64,000 nucleotides of DNA. Origin: Dyadobacter sp. 50-39 (GTDB taxonomy: Bacteria > Bacteroidota > Bacteroidia > Cytophagales > Spirosomataceae). The position numbers and the translations under genes were made by a program. Under the pieces are notes generated by a model. That model was not told the DNA's origin. It was given only the letters and a program-made list of their open reading frames with translations, and searched no databases. The first letter of the stretch is position 1; each line of letters begins with the position of its first letter. Positions 35,849 to 45,246 of this stretch are shown here, one piece after another. The DNA lies in NCBI GenBank assembly GCA_001898145.1, contig MKSR01000029.1:822244-886243 (forward strand). The letters are read 5' to 3'.

Positions 35849-37057
35849 TTACTTCCCTTTTTGCTGTGTAAAAATGCGTACACCTTTTTTGTTGCCGGTA
35901 ACGATATCGAGCAGCCCGTCGCCGTTCAGATCTTCTACGGTTACGTGCAGGCCTACACCCGAATCGTCATCAATATCATGCCTGATCCACGTGGGTACCT
36001 TTCCGGGCTTGTATTCAAACCAGGAGATAAATGCCGGTTCAAATTCCCCGGGATCATTTCCGTTGTGCGCGAAATAGCGTTTGCCGGTGATGAAGTCGGG
36101 ATGGCCGTCACCATTGATGTCTTTCAGCGCCAGGCCATGCGTCTGTGAGATGGTCTTGTCAATGGTATGATGGATCCACACGGTTTCCTTGCCCTCTTTC
36201 TTCTGCTCGTGCCACCAGATGCCGTAGTTGTGGGCCGAAGCGCTGAGGACGTCGTTCAGGCCGTCGCCGTTCAAGTCGAGGACATACATTTGCGAGCAGT
36301 CCTGGCCGAGGTCTGCCGGATGGAACTTCCAGTCTTTGTCTTTGGGATACTTGGCAGGCCCCTCCGCCGGGCCCTCCCACCAACCGCTTCGCACCAGTAC
36401 ATCTTTTCGACCATCGCCATTGATATCACCATAGCCGATCCCGTGCGTGTACATGTGCGTGGAGTTGTTGGGGTCGTTGCTGATCACATATTTTTCCCAG
36501 ACCGTATCTCCTTTCTTCGAAGGGCATTTAAGCCAGATCATTTTCTTACCCGTCGGATCATTGCAAAGCAAATCCAGCCGCCCGTCGCCATCGATATCCA
36601 CCAACTGCGGCGATTCATTTCCTACCGAAGAATAAATCGTGTGCACCGGCCAGTGGCCAGGCCTGTTCTGCGGGTTTTCATGCCATGCAGCCGCCTTACC
36701 CGGCCAGTCGATGCGGATGAGGTCTATCCAGCCATCCTGGTTCACGTCCATCGCAAAATCCAGGAAGGAATCGCTATAACTTCCATTTACGACAAACTCC
36801 TGCGGCTTGGCCAGCTCGTGCTCCTTCCAGTCGGGTGCCTCAAACCAGTAGGCCCCTGAGAGGATATCCTTCTTGCCATCTTTATTTACATCGCCCATCG
36901 CGGCACCCTCGGCGATGAACCGTTTGGTCAGTTCCGTTTTTTTAAATGCAATAGCCGATCCGCTCTTTCCTTTCTTCTGCGCCGATGCATTTGTCCACGC
37001 AAAGACCATTATATTGATCAAACAAAACCATTTCAAAACTCTTCCGGTTAACAGCAT
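35849..37057 (-). CDS. Exported FG-GAP/VCBS-repeat protein
   Basis: The 402-residue protein has a signal peptide ending ASAQ27 and about seven FG-GAP repeats of the form D-x-N-x-D-G-x-x-D (DVNKDGKKDILSG, DVNQDGWIDLIR, DIDGDGRLDLL, DINGDGRKDVLV, DLNGDGLNDVLS, DINGDGHPDFITG, DLNGDGLLDIVTG), consistent with a seven-blade calcium-binding propeller. It is the middle gene of an operon: 32 bases after the cytochrome protein and six bases before the isomerase. A paralogue of similar size at 15124-16294 is frameshifted. Confidence 0.75.
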   Translation of the reverse strand: MLLTGRVLKWFCLINIMVFAWTNASAQKKGKSGSAIAFKKTELTKRFIAEGAAMGDVNKDGKKDILSGAYWFEAPDWKEHELAKPQEFVVNGSYSDSFLDFAMDVNQDGWIDLIRIDWPGKAAAWHENPQNRPGHWPVHTIYSSVGNESPQLVDIDGDGRLDLLCNDPTGKKMIWLKCPSKKGDTVWEKYVISNDPNNSTHMYTHGIGYGDINGDGRKDVLVRSGWWEGPAEGPAKYPKDKDWKFHPADLGQDCSQMYVLDLNGDGLNDVLSASAHNYGIWWHEQKKEGKETVWIHHTIDKTISQTHGLALKDINGDGHPDFITGKRYFAHNGNDPGEFEPAFISWFEYKPGKVPTWIRHDIDDDSGVGLHVTVEDLNGDGLLDIVTGNKKGVRIFTQQKGK

Positions 37058-37089
37058 CAGATCTATGGGTTAGGATTAATGTTCCGATA

Positions 37090-40000
37090 TTATTTAACTC
37101 CCAGCAGGTAGTCGAGCAGGGCGTAGAAGTCTTTCTCGGGAATAATGTTCCGGAATTGATCGGGCATTAAAGTGTATTTGGATGCCCGGTATTCCTTCAT
37201 TTCTCCTTTTGCTACCGAAAACTCCTGCCCCGTCATGTCCGCGAAAACCATGGTTTCGCCTTCTGTCCTGCGGTACAAGCCCGTGAGGGTCTTTTCATTT
37301 TTCAATGTGATATTATAAGTACGAAATGCCTCAGTTATATTCCTGTTGGGGTCAAGGATTTTTTGGGTCAATGCCTTGTGCCCCCAATTTCCGATGCCGT
37401 CGAGCTGTGGGCCTACCAGGCCGCCCGAGCCCTGGATCTGGTGGCAGCCGCTGCAATTCTGCACGAAAATCACTTTTCCAGCATCCGAAAATGCGGTCGC
37501 CGGCTTGAAATTAGCGATGCGGGCATCGATGAGCTTCTGGCGTTCCTCCCGCTCGCCCGCACCAGCTGCCAGTAACTCCCGCATCAGGGTTTGCTGGGAT
37601 GCGTCCGCATTGCTGGTAAGCCGGTCCTGTACCGGCACCTCGGTTGCAATGTCCGGTCCAAGCTCACCTTCACGAAATGCATTCAATAAATACCCGATCC
37701 CCTCCGAGGTGTTGGCCAGCACCGCCGCAATAACCACTTGCAGATTTCTCGCACCGCTTGCCAGCTGCTTTTTCAAAGTTTCGTATACCGATGGGGCTGC
37801 CGCCTGGCCAAGTGCAACGGCCAGCTTTTCCCGCAAAGCAGGTAATTCGGCAGGATCGTTGAATACATCGGACAGCGCATTGGAATTACCCTGCGGATTT
37901 ATGTTCATTAATGCATCCGCAGAGGCACTTCGCACCGTATAATCCATCCATTCAGTTTGCAAAATATGCCTTAATGCAGGCTGGACTGACTTAATACGAT
38001 ATTCTCCGGCAATTTCTGCTGCCGCGATCCTTTGCGCCGAAATGGCGGCAGGCCCTTTTTCCGGAACGGAGAGTACCGCCGGTTCGAACTGCCCGATACC
38101 GACCGAGCCCGTCTGCGAACTGTCTGCTGCCTCTATATATCCCATCTGCCCCTCATATCCTGCCAGATTGAATGTCGCCGTACGAATGAGGTCTTTATAC
38201 TGCATCACCTCTACCTGGTTGACGCGATACTCGGCCACCACCTTTCCGCTGTCGGCCAACCGGATTTTTACCGAGTTTTTCGAGACACCTTTCCGGTCCG
38301 ACCGGTTATGGACGTCATTGTCAAATACATTCATACGCAACATCGCGGGCAGTTTGAACGGCACCGAATACAAAACCGACTGAGGCCCATAGCCTCCTTT
38401 TTCACTCAAAACAATGCGGAAAGGGGGCATTACATCCACCAGAAACCGCTCCGATACCGTCCATGAATTCACCGGGTCGGCATTCCGGGCTACCTTGCGG
38501 ATTTTCCATGTTTCGCGCTGAGCAGAAATATCATTCAGGAAGTTTCCGGCCAGGCGCTCGCCCCAGGCCGCCATTTTTCGGCTCGGCGCAGCACCGCTTT
38601 GCCGGATACCCGACTGGATCGTCCGGAAGAGTGAAAGCTGCTTTTCCGGTTCATTCGCAAATTTTACATGAATCAAATCGATCGCCTTTTCAATCTGATA
38701 CGGCGCTGCGAGCCGGCCAATGTACTCGAGGTTATTCAAAAGGTCCCCGGCAGCCAGCTCGTGCGTGAGCGTGTAGTCGAGCACGAACGCCGCCCCCGCA
38801 GAGGAAGGCACATCCAGCAGCGCCCTGTTCAGCAATGCTAGCTGCGGATCAGTCCATTGCATTGCGGGAATACGCCACATCACGCTGGTGTTTTTCAGGT
38901 TGCTCCGTATACCCAGCAACGCAGTATAGCGCAGGTGTGTGTCCTCCGGTATCGTTTTATCATATAAATCCATCAATAATGCCAAATTCTCGGCCCTGGG
39001 AAAGTGTATCAAAACTTCTGCCGCCGTGCGCTGCACAAATGGGTCATCGCTTTTCAATGCGTCGGTAACCAGGCCGTAATGCGTATCGGAAATGGTATTT
39101 CTTTCATTCAATATCCGCAATGCATGGATTTTCACCACCTGTTCATCTTGTTTCAACGCAGTATCAAGCAGGCGGTCGTCGAGTGCATTCAGGCGGTGCA
39201 ATATCCACAATGCATGTACGTGAGAAACGAGGTCGGGATGGGCATCCAGCAGTCCTTTCACCGGCGCTATCGCCCGGTCTTTCCAGGAATCCACGAGCCG
39301 GTCGGCAATTTTGAGGCGGGTGTTCAGCTGCGGATGTTTCAGCCCTTCCAGCAATTGAGTGATTGTTGCTTTGGACCAATCGGTGACCGGCAAATTATCA
39401 TGCGCTTCCGGGCCCTTGTAAGTCACTTTCCAGATCCGCCCGCTCACCCGGTCGCGGCCGGGATGGTTCAGGGCCACTTCATAATGGCCGATGATCCGGT
39501 TGTAAAAATCGGCGATGTACAATGCTCCGTCGGGCCCCACTTTGATATCTACCGGCCTGAACCACGGGTCTTTACTAACCAGCAGCGGCTCCTCCTTTTT
39601 GGAAGAAGGCGTAGAACCGTTGAAAGTAACTGTATTCCTGTCGATACGACAGGTAACCACATCGCCGGTAAAAAAGCTGGCCCGGTACCTGGCCGGAAAT
39701 TGCGTGCCGGTATAATAAACAAGTCCTGCCAACGCCGTTGAACCCAGGTCGTAAGTCATCATCGCAGGCGCAAATCCGAGGCCTACGGGTGCCTTCTTGC
39801 CGAAATGCGGGTAATCTCCGCCGAAAATCAGCTGGGTAATAGGCTTGGTATGGCAATCCACCGAATACAGATACCCTTTCTCATCATAGGCGTAACCGAA
39901 CGGGTTCACCCGCCCGAAAGTAGTCTGTTCCACATGGCTGCCATCGAGTTTGACGCGGAACGTATTCCCGGACGTCATCCGTATCGAATCGCCGTCCGTA

Positions 40001-40662
40001 CCGGCCACATTCGACACATTGGAAAAGCCATGGCACACGTGCAGCCAGCCGTCGTAGCCGCGCATGAGGTTGTTCACCATGCCGTGCGTGTCTTTATGCC
40101 CAAAGCCCCCAAGCAATATCCTCCTGCTGTCGGCCCTGCCATCGTCGTCCGCATCTTTAAAATAATACAGATTGGGAATGCTATACCCGATCGCCCCATC
40201 GGCAACGGGCATGATGCCAATCGGAATGTTGAGGCTGTCGTCGAAATGCGTGAAGGAATCTGCCCTGCCGTCGCCGTCTTTGTCTTCGAGAATGGTAATG
40301 CGGTCTGTCCCGTCGCTTTCGCCGGCGGCTACCGGATACTCCGACGATTGGGTCACCCATAACCTGCCGCGATCGTCAAATTCCATGTTCATCGGCTTGG
40401 TAATGTCGGGTTCGGAAGCGAAAAGCGTTACTTCGAAACCCTCCGGCAGTACAAAACTGAGGCGCTCCTCTTCCGGCGTTCTGAAGCCGGTAGTCCGAAT
40501 GTGTTCCGCGTAAATGTCGGTCTCCGATTGTTGAAGAGTGCCAGCAACCGATACGTTCTGACCGGATTTGTTTTGCGGCGGTTTGCAGCTCTGCGTGTTG
40601 ACCAGTAGGAACGCCGTCAGCAAAGCTACACTGGTTTTGCCAGTGCTTCGGGAAGTCACCAT
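37090..40662 (-). CDS. PVC-type membrane-bound dehydrogenase with cytochrome c domain
   Basis: The 1190-residue lipoprotein (lipobox region TQSCKPP, Cys26) has an N-terminal six-blade propeller of the PVC/glucose-sorbosone type (residues about 60-400: LPEGFEVTLFASEPDITKP, FDDRGRLWVTQSSEYP), HEAT-like helical repeats at about 430-700, further helical repeats around 900-1030, and a C-terminal cytochrome c with C-S-G-C-H (NCSGCHQIQGSGG near 1074-1086) and a Met ligand in YTLMPDQF near 1163-1170. These proteins are thought to oxidise sugars or alcohols at the outer cell surface. It is first gene of the operon with the FG-GAP protein and the isomerase. Confidence 0.8.
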   Translation of the reverse strand: MVTSRSTGKTSVALLTAFLLVNTQSCKPPQNKSGQNVSVAGTLQQSETDIYAEHIRTTGFRTPEEERLSFVLPEGFEVTLFASEPDITKPMNMEFDDRGRLWVTQSSEYPVAAGESDGTDRITILEDKDGDGRADSFTHFDDSLNIPIGIMPVADGAIGYSIPNLYYFKDADDDGRADSRRILLGGFGHKDTHGMVNNLMRGYDGWLHVCHGFSNVSNVAGTDGDSIRMTSGNTFRVKLDGSHVEQTTFGRVNPFGYAYDEKGYLYSVDCHTKPITQLIFGGDYPHFGKKAPVGLGFAPAMMTYDLGSTALAGLVYYTGTQFPARYRASFFTGDVVTCRIDRNTVTFNGSTPSSKKEEPLLVSKDPWFRPVDIKVGPDGALYIADFYNRIIGHYEVALNHPGRDRVSGRIWKVTYKGPEAHDNLPVTDWSKATITQLLEGLKHPQLNTRLKIADRLVDSWKDRAIAPVKGLLDAHPDLVSHVHALWILHRLNALDDRLLDTALKQDEQVVKIHALRILNERNTISDTHYGLVTDALKSDDPFVQRTAAEVLIHFPRAENLALLMDLYDKTIPEDTHLRYTALLGIRSNLKNTSVMWRIPAMQWTDPQLALLNRALLDVPSSAGAAFVLDYTLTHELAAGDLLNNLEYIGRLAAPYQIEKAIDLIHVKFANEPEKQLSLFRTIQSGIRQSGAAPSRKMAAWGERLAGNFLNDISAQRETWKIRKVARNADPVNSWTVSERFLVDVMPPFRIVLSEKGGYGPQSVLYSVPFKLPAMLRMNVFDNDVHNRSDRKGVSKNSVKIRLADSGKVVAEYRVNQVEVMQYKDLIRTATFNLAGYEGQMGYIEAADSSQTGSVGIGQFEPAVLSVPEKGPAAISAQRIAAAEIAGEYRIKSVQPALRHILQTEWMDYTVRSASADALMNINPQGNSNALSDVFNDPAELPALREKLAVALGQAAAPSVYETLKKQLASGARNLQVVIAAVLANTSEGIGYLLNAFREGELGPDIATEVPVQDRLTSNADASQQTLMRELLAAGAGEREERQKLIDARIANFKPATAFSDAGKVIFVQNCSGCHQIQGSGGLVGPQLDGIGNWGHKALTQKILDPNRNITEAFRTYNITLKNEKTLTGLYRRTEGETMVFADMTGQEFSVAKGEMKEYRASKYTLMPDQFRNIIPEKDFYALLDYLLGVK

Positions 40663-40763
40663 ACGATAGATGAGGATAAGCGTTCAGGAATTTTCAATGA
40701 ATAAACATTGATAATTAAACCCGATGGCTAGCCTGTTTTACTATCGTTGAGAGGGCTTAAAAT

Positions 40764-40807
40764 AAAAATCCGGGCCGTAATGCAAGAAAATGTGCATTAC
40801 GGCCCGG
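40764..40807 (-). terminator. Rho-independent terminator after the T9SS cargo gene
   Basis: The stem CCGGGCCGTAATGCA (40770-40784) pairs exactly with TGCATTACGGCCCGG (40793-40807). On the minus strand the hairpin is followed by a T-rich run (ATTTTTATT). It ends the four-gene surface-protein operon (start near 45122). Confidence 0.8.
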
Positions 40808-40833
40808 AAGGTCTTCATGGGCATGCGATAAAG

Positions 40834-41829
40834 TCAGTACTTAACGAAATGCATCGTTTCGAAAGAGCCGTCACGGTACTCAATCCGTACCATATAGCTT
40901 CCCGACTTAAACCCGGCCAGCGGGATATGCTTTTCTTTTGCACCTGTTACTCCCCGGCGCTCCGCAAGCACGACGCCACCGGCATTCAGCACTTTCACCC
41001 CCACTACCTTCGTCCAGTCTTTCACATCCAGTTCAAGCCGGTCTGTCGCAGGGTTAGGAAAAACGGCTGACACATTTTTGTTCCACGCTATCATCCTTAC
41101 CTGACTCAAAGCGAAAGTCCCGTCGCGATCGACCATTTTGAGGCGGTAGTAGTTGTTTCCGCCGAAGGGGTCATGATCCGTATAATCGTAACCGGCTTCC
41201 CCTCTGCTATCCCCCGCCGAGTGCACACGCCCCAGCGATTCCCAGTCTTTTGCATTCCGGCTCCGCTGGATTTCAAAGAAGTCGCTGTTGGTTTCGGAGG
41301 ATGTTTTCCATATTAACCTGATCGCGTCTTCATTCTTTTCAGCCTCAAATGTCACAAGCGTTACAGGCAGCACGCTCTGTCCATTGACCAATGTCAGCAG
41401 CTTGATATCCAGCCCGCTCACATCTTTCGAAACAAAATGCTTTCCCAAATCACGCGTGCAGCCGGTCATCGTCACAAACCCTGACTCGTCTGACCACGAA
41501 TTAGCCATTTCCAATAGGGATTCAGTGTTCCCATTCAACTGCACAGGGTCATAAATCACCCCCAAATTCCCCTCAAAATTGACGGGATTATTAAAGACGT
41601 ACTTCTTATTAATACTTGCATTGGGGTTGCCGGGTACCGCTGTATGCTCTACGGTAAGCGAATAATTGTTGCCCAGGTTCAGGTCCTCGGTAGGGACAAA
41701 AACAAGGCTGTCCACCGAAAATGTCGTCCCGATTTTGACATACAGGCTATTGCCTGTTACAAACTGCGCCCTGGCAGCGAACATCGTCCCGGCCAGGAGC
41801 ATAGACGTTAATAAAATAGTGCGATTCAT
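40834..41829 (-). CDS. T9SS cargo protein with C-terminal sorting domain
   Basis: The 331-residue exported protein has a signal peptide ending AARAQ22, an N-terminal beta domain of unknown function (residues 23-150), a fibronectin-like segment (LPVTLVTFEAEKNEDAIRLIWKT near 155-177), and a type A sorting domain (FPNPATDRLELDV near 257-269; final GSYMVRIEYRDG). The same FN3-plus-sorting-domain end occurs in the larger PorU2-like protein. It is the last gene of an operon with three S74-chaperone proteins, with a 24-base gap from the gene upstream. Confidence 0.75.
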   Translation of the reverse strand: MNRTILLTSMLLAGTMFAARAQFVTGNSLYVKIGTTFSVDSLVFVPTEDLNLGNNYSLTVEHTAVPGNPNASINKKYVFNNPVNFEGNLGVIYDPVQLNGNTESLLEMANSWSDESGFVTMTGCTRDLGKHFVSKDVSGLDIKLLTLVNGQSVLPVTLVTFEAEKNEDAIRLIWKTSSETNSDFFEIQRSRNAKDWESLGRVHSAGDSRGEAGYDYTDHDPFGGNNYYRLKMVDRDGTFALSQVRMIAWNKNVSAVFPNPATDRLELDVKDWTKVVGVKVLNAGGVVLAERRGVTGAKEKHIPLAGFKSGSYMVRIEYRDGSFETMHFVKY

Positions 41830-41853
41830 AACGATTGTAAGTGTGAGTGAAAA

Positions 41854-42921
41854 CTACTTTTGAGTAACCAGCGCCCTGCTTCTCTTTGGGCGGACCAACG
41901 CTAGCTGTGACTTAATGCCCGCAATCTCCGCCTTCAGCGCGTCATTGCGCTGCCGCAAATGTTCTGTCCTTTTAACCAGCGCCTGAATGGCGATCAGGTT
42001 AATGCCGTCAAAATCGGCCTGGTTGATGGTCGTATCGTTACCGATCGTGCCATACGCATCGTGCCCGAATGCTTCGAAGAAATCCTGCGCCATAGGGCCG
42101 TAATGCCGGAAAGTCGCGGGGTCCTGGCCTTTGTAGTTCCAGGATGTCAGCTTCATCGCGCCTATTTTTTTCAGAAAAGCCTCGCCGTCGACGGGCGAAA
42201 AGTTCTCTTTCCTGTTGACATCCGACAGTACCTGCCACGAGTTGCCCCCGGATTGCAGCCCCAAACCGACTGTCAGATCGCTGTTTGTAAAGAGTCGATA
42301 CCCACCTGCAAACCGCATCGATAGCTGGTTTTCCGCGTTGCTTTTCAGCATCACATTCTTGGTGTTATCACCAAAAACAAATGAGCCCTGTTTGCCATCG
42401 GACGAAACCAGATTGCCGAGCGCCACGGAATTGTCACCGCTTGCGGTGGCCGATACGCCATGCGCAAATGCGTAGTTCCCAGACGCCGTTGTATTCTCAC
42501 CGCTCGCAAACGCCGCTTTGCCGGAAGAAAACGTTCTCAGTCCAAAAGCCGTGGCACCCAATCCCGGCGCGGAGACTTCAAAACCGCTGGCAAAGGAATA
42601 GCTCCCGACCACCTGCGGATCCAGGCCGCCATTACCGTCCCGCTCGCCGAGTGACCGGAATGCGCCTTTCTCGTGAAACCATTTCATTTTATGCTCCACC
42701 GAATCCGGAAAGCTTGGGTCGTAAAACGGATTTGTTTCCGGCTTCAAACGCTTGCTGGTCGACAATACCGATCCATCATGGACATGCAGCAGCTCTTCCG
42801 GCTGCGTCGTCCCCACTCCCACCTGCGCGATGCCATGCTTGGGCGCCCCTATCATTGCGATTGATGCTACCATACTTATATTCCATACTTGATGACGGAG
42901 ATCAAAAAGGAAATTCTTCAT
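41854..42921 (-). CDS. Surface protein with YadA-head-like repeats and S74 intramolecular chaperone (copy 3)
   Basis: The 355-residue exported protein (signal peptide to about 32, AQVGVG) has a middle region of short repeats of the type A-x-G-x-x-[ST]-x-A-S-G (SGENTTASGNYAFAHGVSATASGDNSVALG, here split at about 140-169), which fit a trimeric left-handed beta-helix. The C-terminal Peptidase_S74 domain starts at S233-D-V-N-R-K238 and continues with LTSWNYKGQDP and GPMAQDFFEAFG, then a coiled coil at about 325-355. In phage endosialidase chaperones the same S-D-x-x-x-K spacing is the self-cleavage dyad. The ATG at 42921 is preferred to the TTG at 42933. Third gene in the operon. Confidence 0.75.
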   Translation of the reverse strand: MKNFLFDLRHQVWNISMVASIAMIGAPKHGIAQVGVGTTQPEELLHVHDGSVLSTSKRLKPETNPFYDPSFPDSVEHKMKWFHEKGAFRSLGERDGNGGLDPQVVGSYSFASGFEVSAPGLGATAFGLRTFSSGKAAFASGENTTASGNYAFAHGVSATASGDNSVALGNLVSSDGKQGSFVFGDNTKNVMLKSNAENQLSMRFAGGYRLFTNSDLTVGLGLQSGGNSWQVLSDVNRKENFSPVDGEAFLKKIGAMKLTSWNYKGQDPATFRHYGPMAQDFFEAFGHDAYGTIGNDTTINQADFDGINLIAIQALVKRTEHLRQRNDALKAEIAGIKSQLALVRPKRSRALVTQK

Positions 42922-42972
42922 AAATGCTCTCAAATAATCGTGTGAAATTTCATAAACTATTGAAATGCAACC

Positions 42973-44064
42973 CTATCGACGCGCCACAATGGTCTTTTCC
43001 TGCGATCGGGATTGCTGTTTTCGGGTTGCAAACAACTTTGCGCGCAGCGTTTCGACTTCCGCTTCCAGCTCGTCATTCGTCTTTTCGAGATCGTCGGTTA
43101 TCCGGATCAGCTCCTGGATTGCAATGAGCGCAACACCGTCAAAATCCGACTGATTAATCGCCGTTTTACCACCGATTGTCCCGAGAGCGTCTTTACCGAA
43201 TGCTTTGAAGAAGTCCTGCGCCATGGGTCCGTAATGCCGGAAAGATTTCGCGTCCTGGCCTTTGTAGTTCCAGGAAGTGAGCGGCATTTTTAAAATGCTA
43301 TGCAGAAATTCCCGGCCATTCACAGGCAGGAAATTTTCCTTTCGCCGTACATCGGATATCACCGTCCAGGCATTGCTACCCGGCCCGAGAATCACCCCCA
43401 CTGTAAGCGCGTCATTCGTGTAAAACTCGTAGCCACCACTAAAAACAGCTTTAAACTGATTATCCCCGGTATTCTGCGTGGCGAAATTGGTATGGCCAAA
43501 AATAAAACTTCCTGTCTGGTAATTATTCGACAGGTTAGTACCTACGGAAATACAGTTAGGCCCGTTTGTAATAGTGGAAAAACCCTGGGCGAAAGAGACA
43601 TGGTCGCTCGCAATTACGCCCTGTCCACACGCAAAAGCACCTGTTTCTTCGGCATGCGTCCGCAAGCCGAAAGATGCGGCCGCCGTTCCCCGCGCGGTGT
43701 TATCGTAGCCGGCAGCAATCGAAAATCGGCCGGAGTTCAACGTATCGATCCCGACGTTATAAAAGCCTTTACCCAAAAACCGGATCGCGGCCTTTTCGCA
43801 CATCCATTTGAATGCGTGCTGTACGGAATCATCATCATTAAAAACCGGAGCATAAAACGGGCTCGTTTCCGGCGGCAGCTTCGGTGTTTTGTAAAGTACA
43901 GTGCCGTTATGCACATGCATTTTCTCCTGCGGCACCTGCACGCCGAGTCCCCATTGTGCATGCGCGGTCCCCGTACACAGACAACCTAAAATAATGATCA
44001 ACGCAAGTAGTTGACCACTGCATCCCCGCAGGAATATTTGTCTAAAACTCAACTGATCCATCAT
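42973..44064 (-). CDS. Surface protein with YadA-head-like repeats and S74 intramolecular chaperone (copy 2)
   Basis: The 363-residue paralogue has a signal peptide to about 37 (AHAQ), head-like repeats at about 115-195, the S74 dyad S237-D-V-R-R-K242, the conserved LTSWNYKGQDAKSF and YGPMAQDFFKAFG blocks, and a C-terminal coiled coil (about 315-350). It is less repeat-rich in the middle than copies 1 and 3 and has several extra cysteines (89, 146, 171). It lies 12 bases after the first copy and 52 bases before the third, so all are one transcript. Confidence 0.75.
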   Translation of the reverse strand: MMDQLSFRQIFLRGCSGQLLALIIILGCLCTGTAHAQWGLGVQVPQEKMHVHNGTVLYKTPKLPPETSPFYAPVFNDDDSVQHAFKWMCEKAAIRFLGKGFYNVGIDTLNSGRFSIAAGYDNTARGTAAASFGLRTHAEETGAFACGQGVIASDHVSFAQGFSTITNGPNCISVGTNLSNNYQTGSFIFGHTNFATQNTGDNQFKAVFSGGYEFYTNDALTVGVILGPGSNAWTVISDVRRKENFLPVNGREFLHSILKMPLTSWNYKGQDAKSFRHYGPMAQDFFKAFGKDALGTIGGKTAINQSDFDGVALIAIQELIRITDDLEKTNDELEAEVETLRAKLFATRKQQSRSQEKTIVARR

Positions 44065-44075
44065 CGTGTGCGCTA

Positions 44076-45122
44076 TTATTTTTTGCTAACCAAAACCCTT
44101 TTCCCGCGTGACGGCTTATCGCGGATGGCCATCTCTGCTTTTAGCGATGCTATTTCCTGCCGCAGATCGCTGTTGATCTGCTCCATCCTGCGTATCAATG
44201 CCTGGATTGCGATCAGGTTCACCCCGTCGAAATCGGCTTGGTTGATCGTTGTGTCGTTCCCTACCGTGCCGTACTCGTCCTTCCCGAATGCCGCATAGAA
44301 ATCCTGCGCCATGGGGCCGTAATGCCGGAATTGTTTCGGATCCTGGCCTTTGTAGTTCCAGGAAGTGAGGTTCATTTGTCCGATCTTTTGAAGGAAATCT
44401 TCTCCATTGACGGGTGCGAAGTTTTCTTTTTTGTTCACGTCTGAGATGACTGACCAGGCGTTGCCTCCTGCGGGAAGGGCTACTCCAATGCTGGCAGCAC
44501 TGTTTGAGAAGAATTTATAACCACCGGAGAATCCCATTACCATTTGTCTTGCAATGTCATTGGACAATGTTTTGCCTGTGGCAGTGCCAAATACAAATGA
44601 ATAATCTCTGCCATTTGTCGAAACGTTTTCTCCGATTACAACTGATGTCCCTCCGTTTGCAATCGCATTACTACCCGCTGCGAAAGCGTAGCTGGCTGCC
44701 GCAAGGGTGCTATAACCGATCGCCAGAGAGCTGGTTCCTGTGGCGGTGGTTCTCAGCCCCAATGCAGTTGCTCCAAGGCCGGGCGCCCATGTTTCGTAAC
44801 CGGATGCAAATGAGAATGCTCCAATATTCTGAGGTTCCAGAGAGCCCGTTCCTACGCGCTCGCCGACAGATCTGAAAGCACTTTTGTCATAAAACCACCG
44901 CAGGTTATTTTGCATGGCAAGCGGAATACCCGGATCGTAGAATGGATCATTTTCAGCTGGCTGGTCGGAAGTAGTCCCAAACAGCGATCCGTCATGTAAA
45001 TGCAACTTCGCCTGCGGCGTCTCGGTACCGATCCCTACTTGCGCATACGCGCCTTGCGCGGACATGCCCAGAACGAGTGCTGCGAGCGCAGCCCGTCCCC
45101 AATTTTTAAATGTACCCATCAT
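44076..45122 (-). CDS. Surface protein with YadA-head-like repeats and S74 intramolecular chaperone (copy 1)
   Basis: The 348-residue protein leads the operon. A signal peptide ends near AYAQ28, and the mature chain starts VGIGTETPQAKLHLHDG, a beta-prism-like start common in Bacteroidota tail-fibre-like proteins. Head-like repeats (FASGYETWAPGLGATALG, AIGYSTLAAASYAFAAGS) fill about 103-180. The S74 domain has S227-D-V-N-K-K232, with LTSWNYKGQDP and GPMAQDFYAAFG, and a coiled coil at about 310-335. Function is unknown; trimeric self-cleaving fibres are the family expectation. Confidence 0.75.
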   Translation of the reverse strand: MMGTFKNWGRAALAALVLGMSAQGAYAQVGIGTETPQAKLHLHDGSLFGTTSDQPAENDPFYDPGIPLAMQNNLRWFYDKSAFRSVGERVGTGSLEPQNIGAFSFASGYETWAPGLGATALGLRTTATGTSSLAIGYSTLAAASYAFAAGSNAIANGGTSVVIGENVSTNGRDYSFVFGTATGKTLSNDIARQMVMGFSGGYKFFSNSAASIGVALPAGGNAWSVISDVNKKENFAPVNGEDFLQKIGQMNLTSWNYKGQDPKQFRHYGPMAQDFYAAFGKDEYGTVGNDTTINQADFDGVNLIAIQALIRRMEQINSDLRQEIASLKAEMAIRDKPSRGKRVLVSKK

Positions 45123-45246
45123 GCGTGATTGTAAAAGTTTGACATCTTGACATTTCTAAAATGCCCGAATGTCAATCAATTGCATCACAATCAAGATGGT
45201 TGATACCCGAATGGTATTTAGAGGTTATTTATCGGAGCAATCACAC

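Noticed and set aside
39004-39741. Open frame on the plus strand opposite the PVC-type cytochrome gene
   Set aside because: The composition is of a shadow frame; the minus-strand protein is well supported by CxxCH, propeller and HEAT features.
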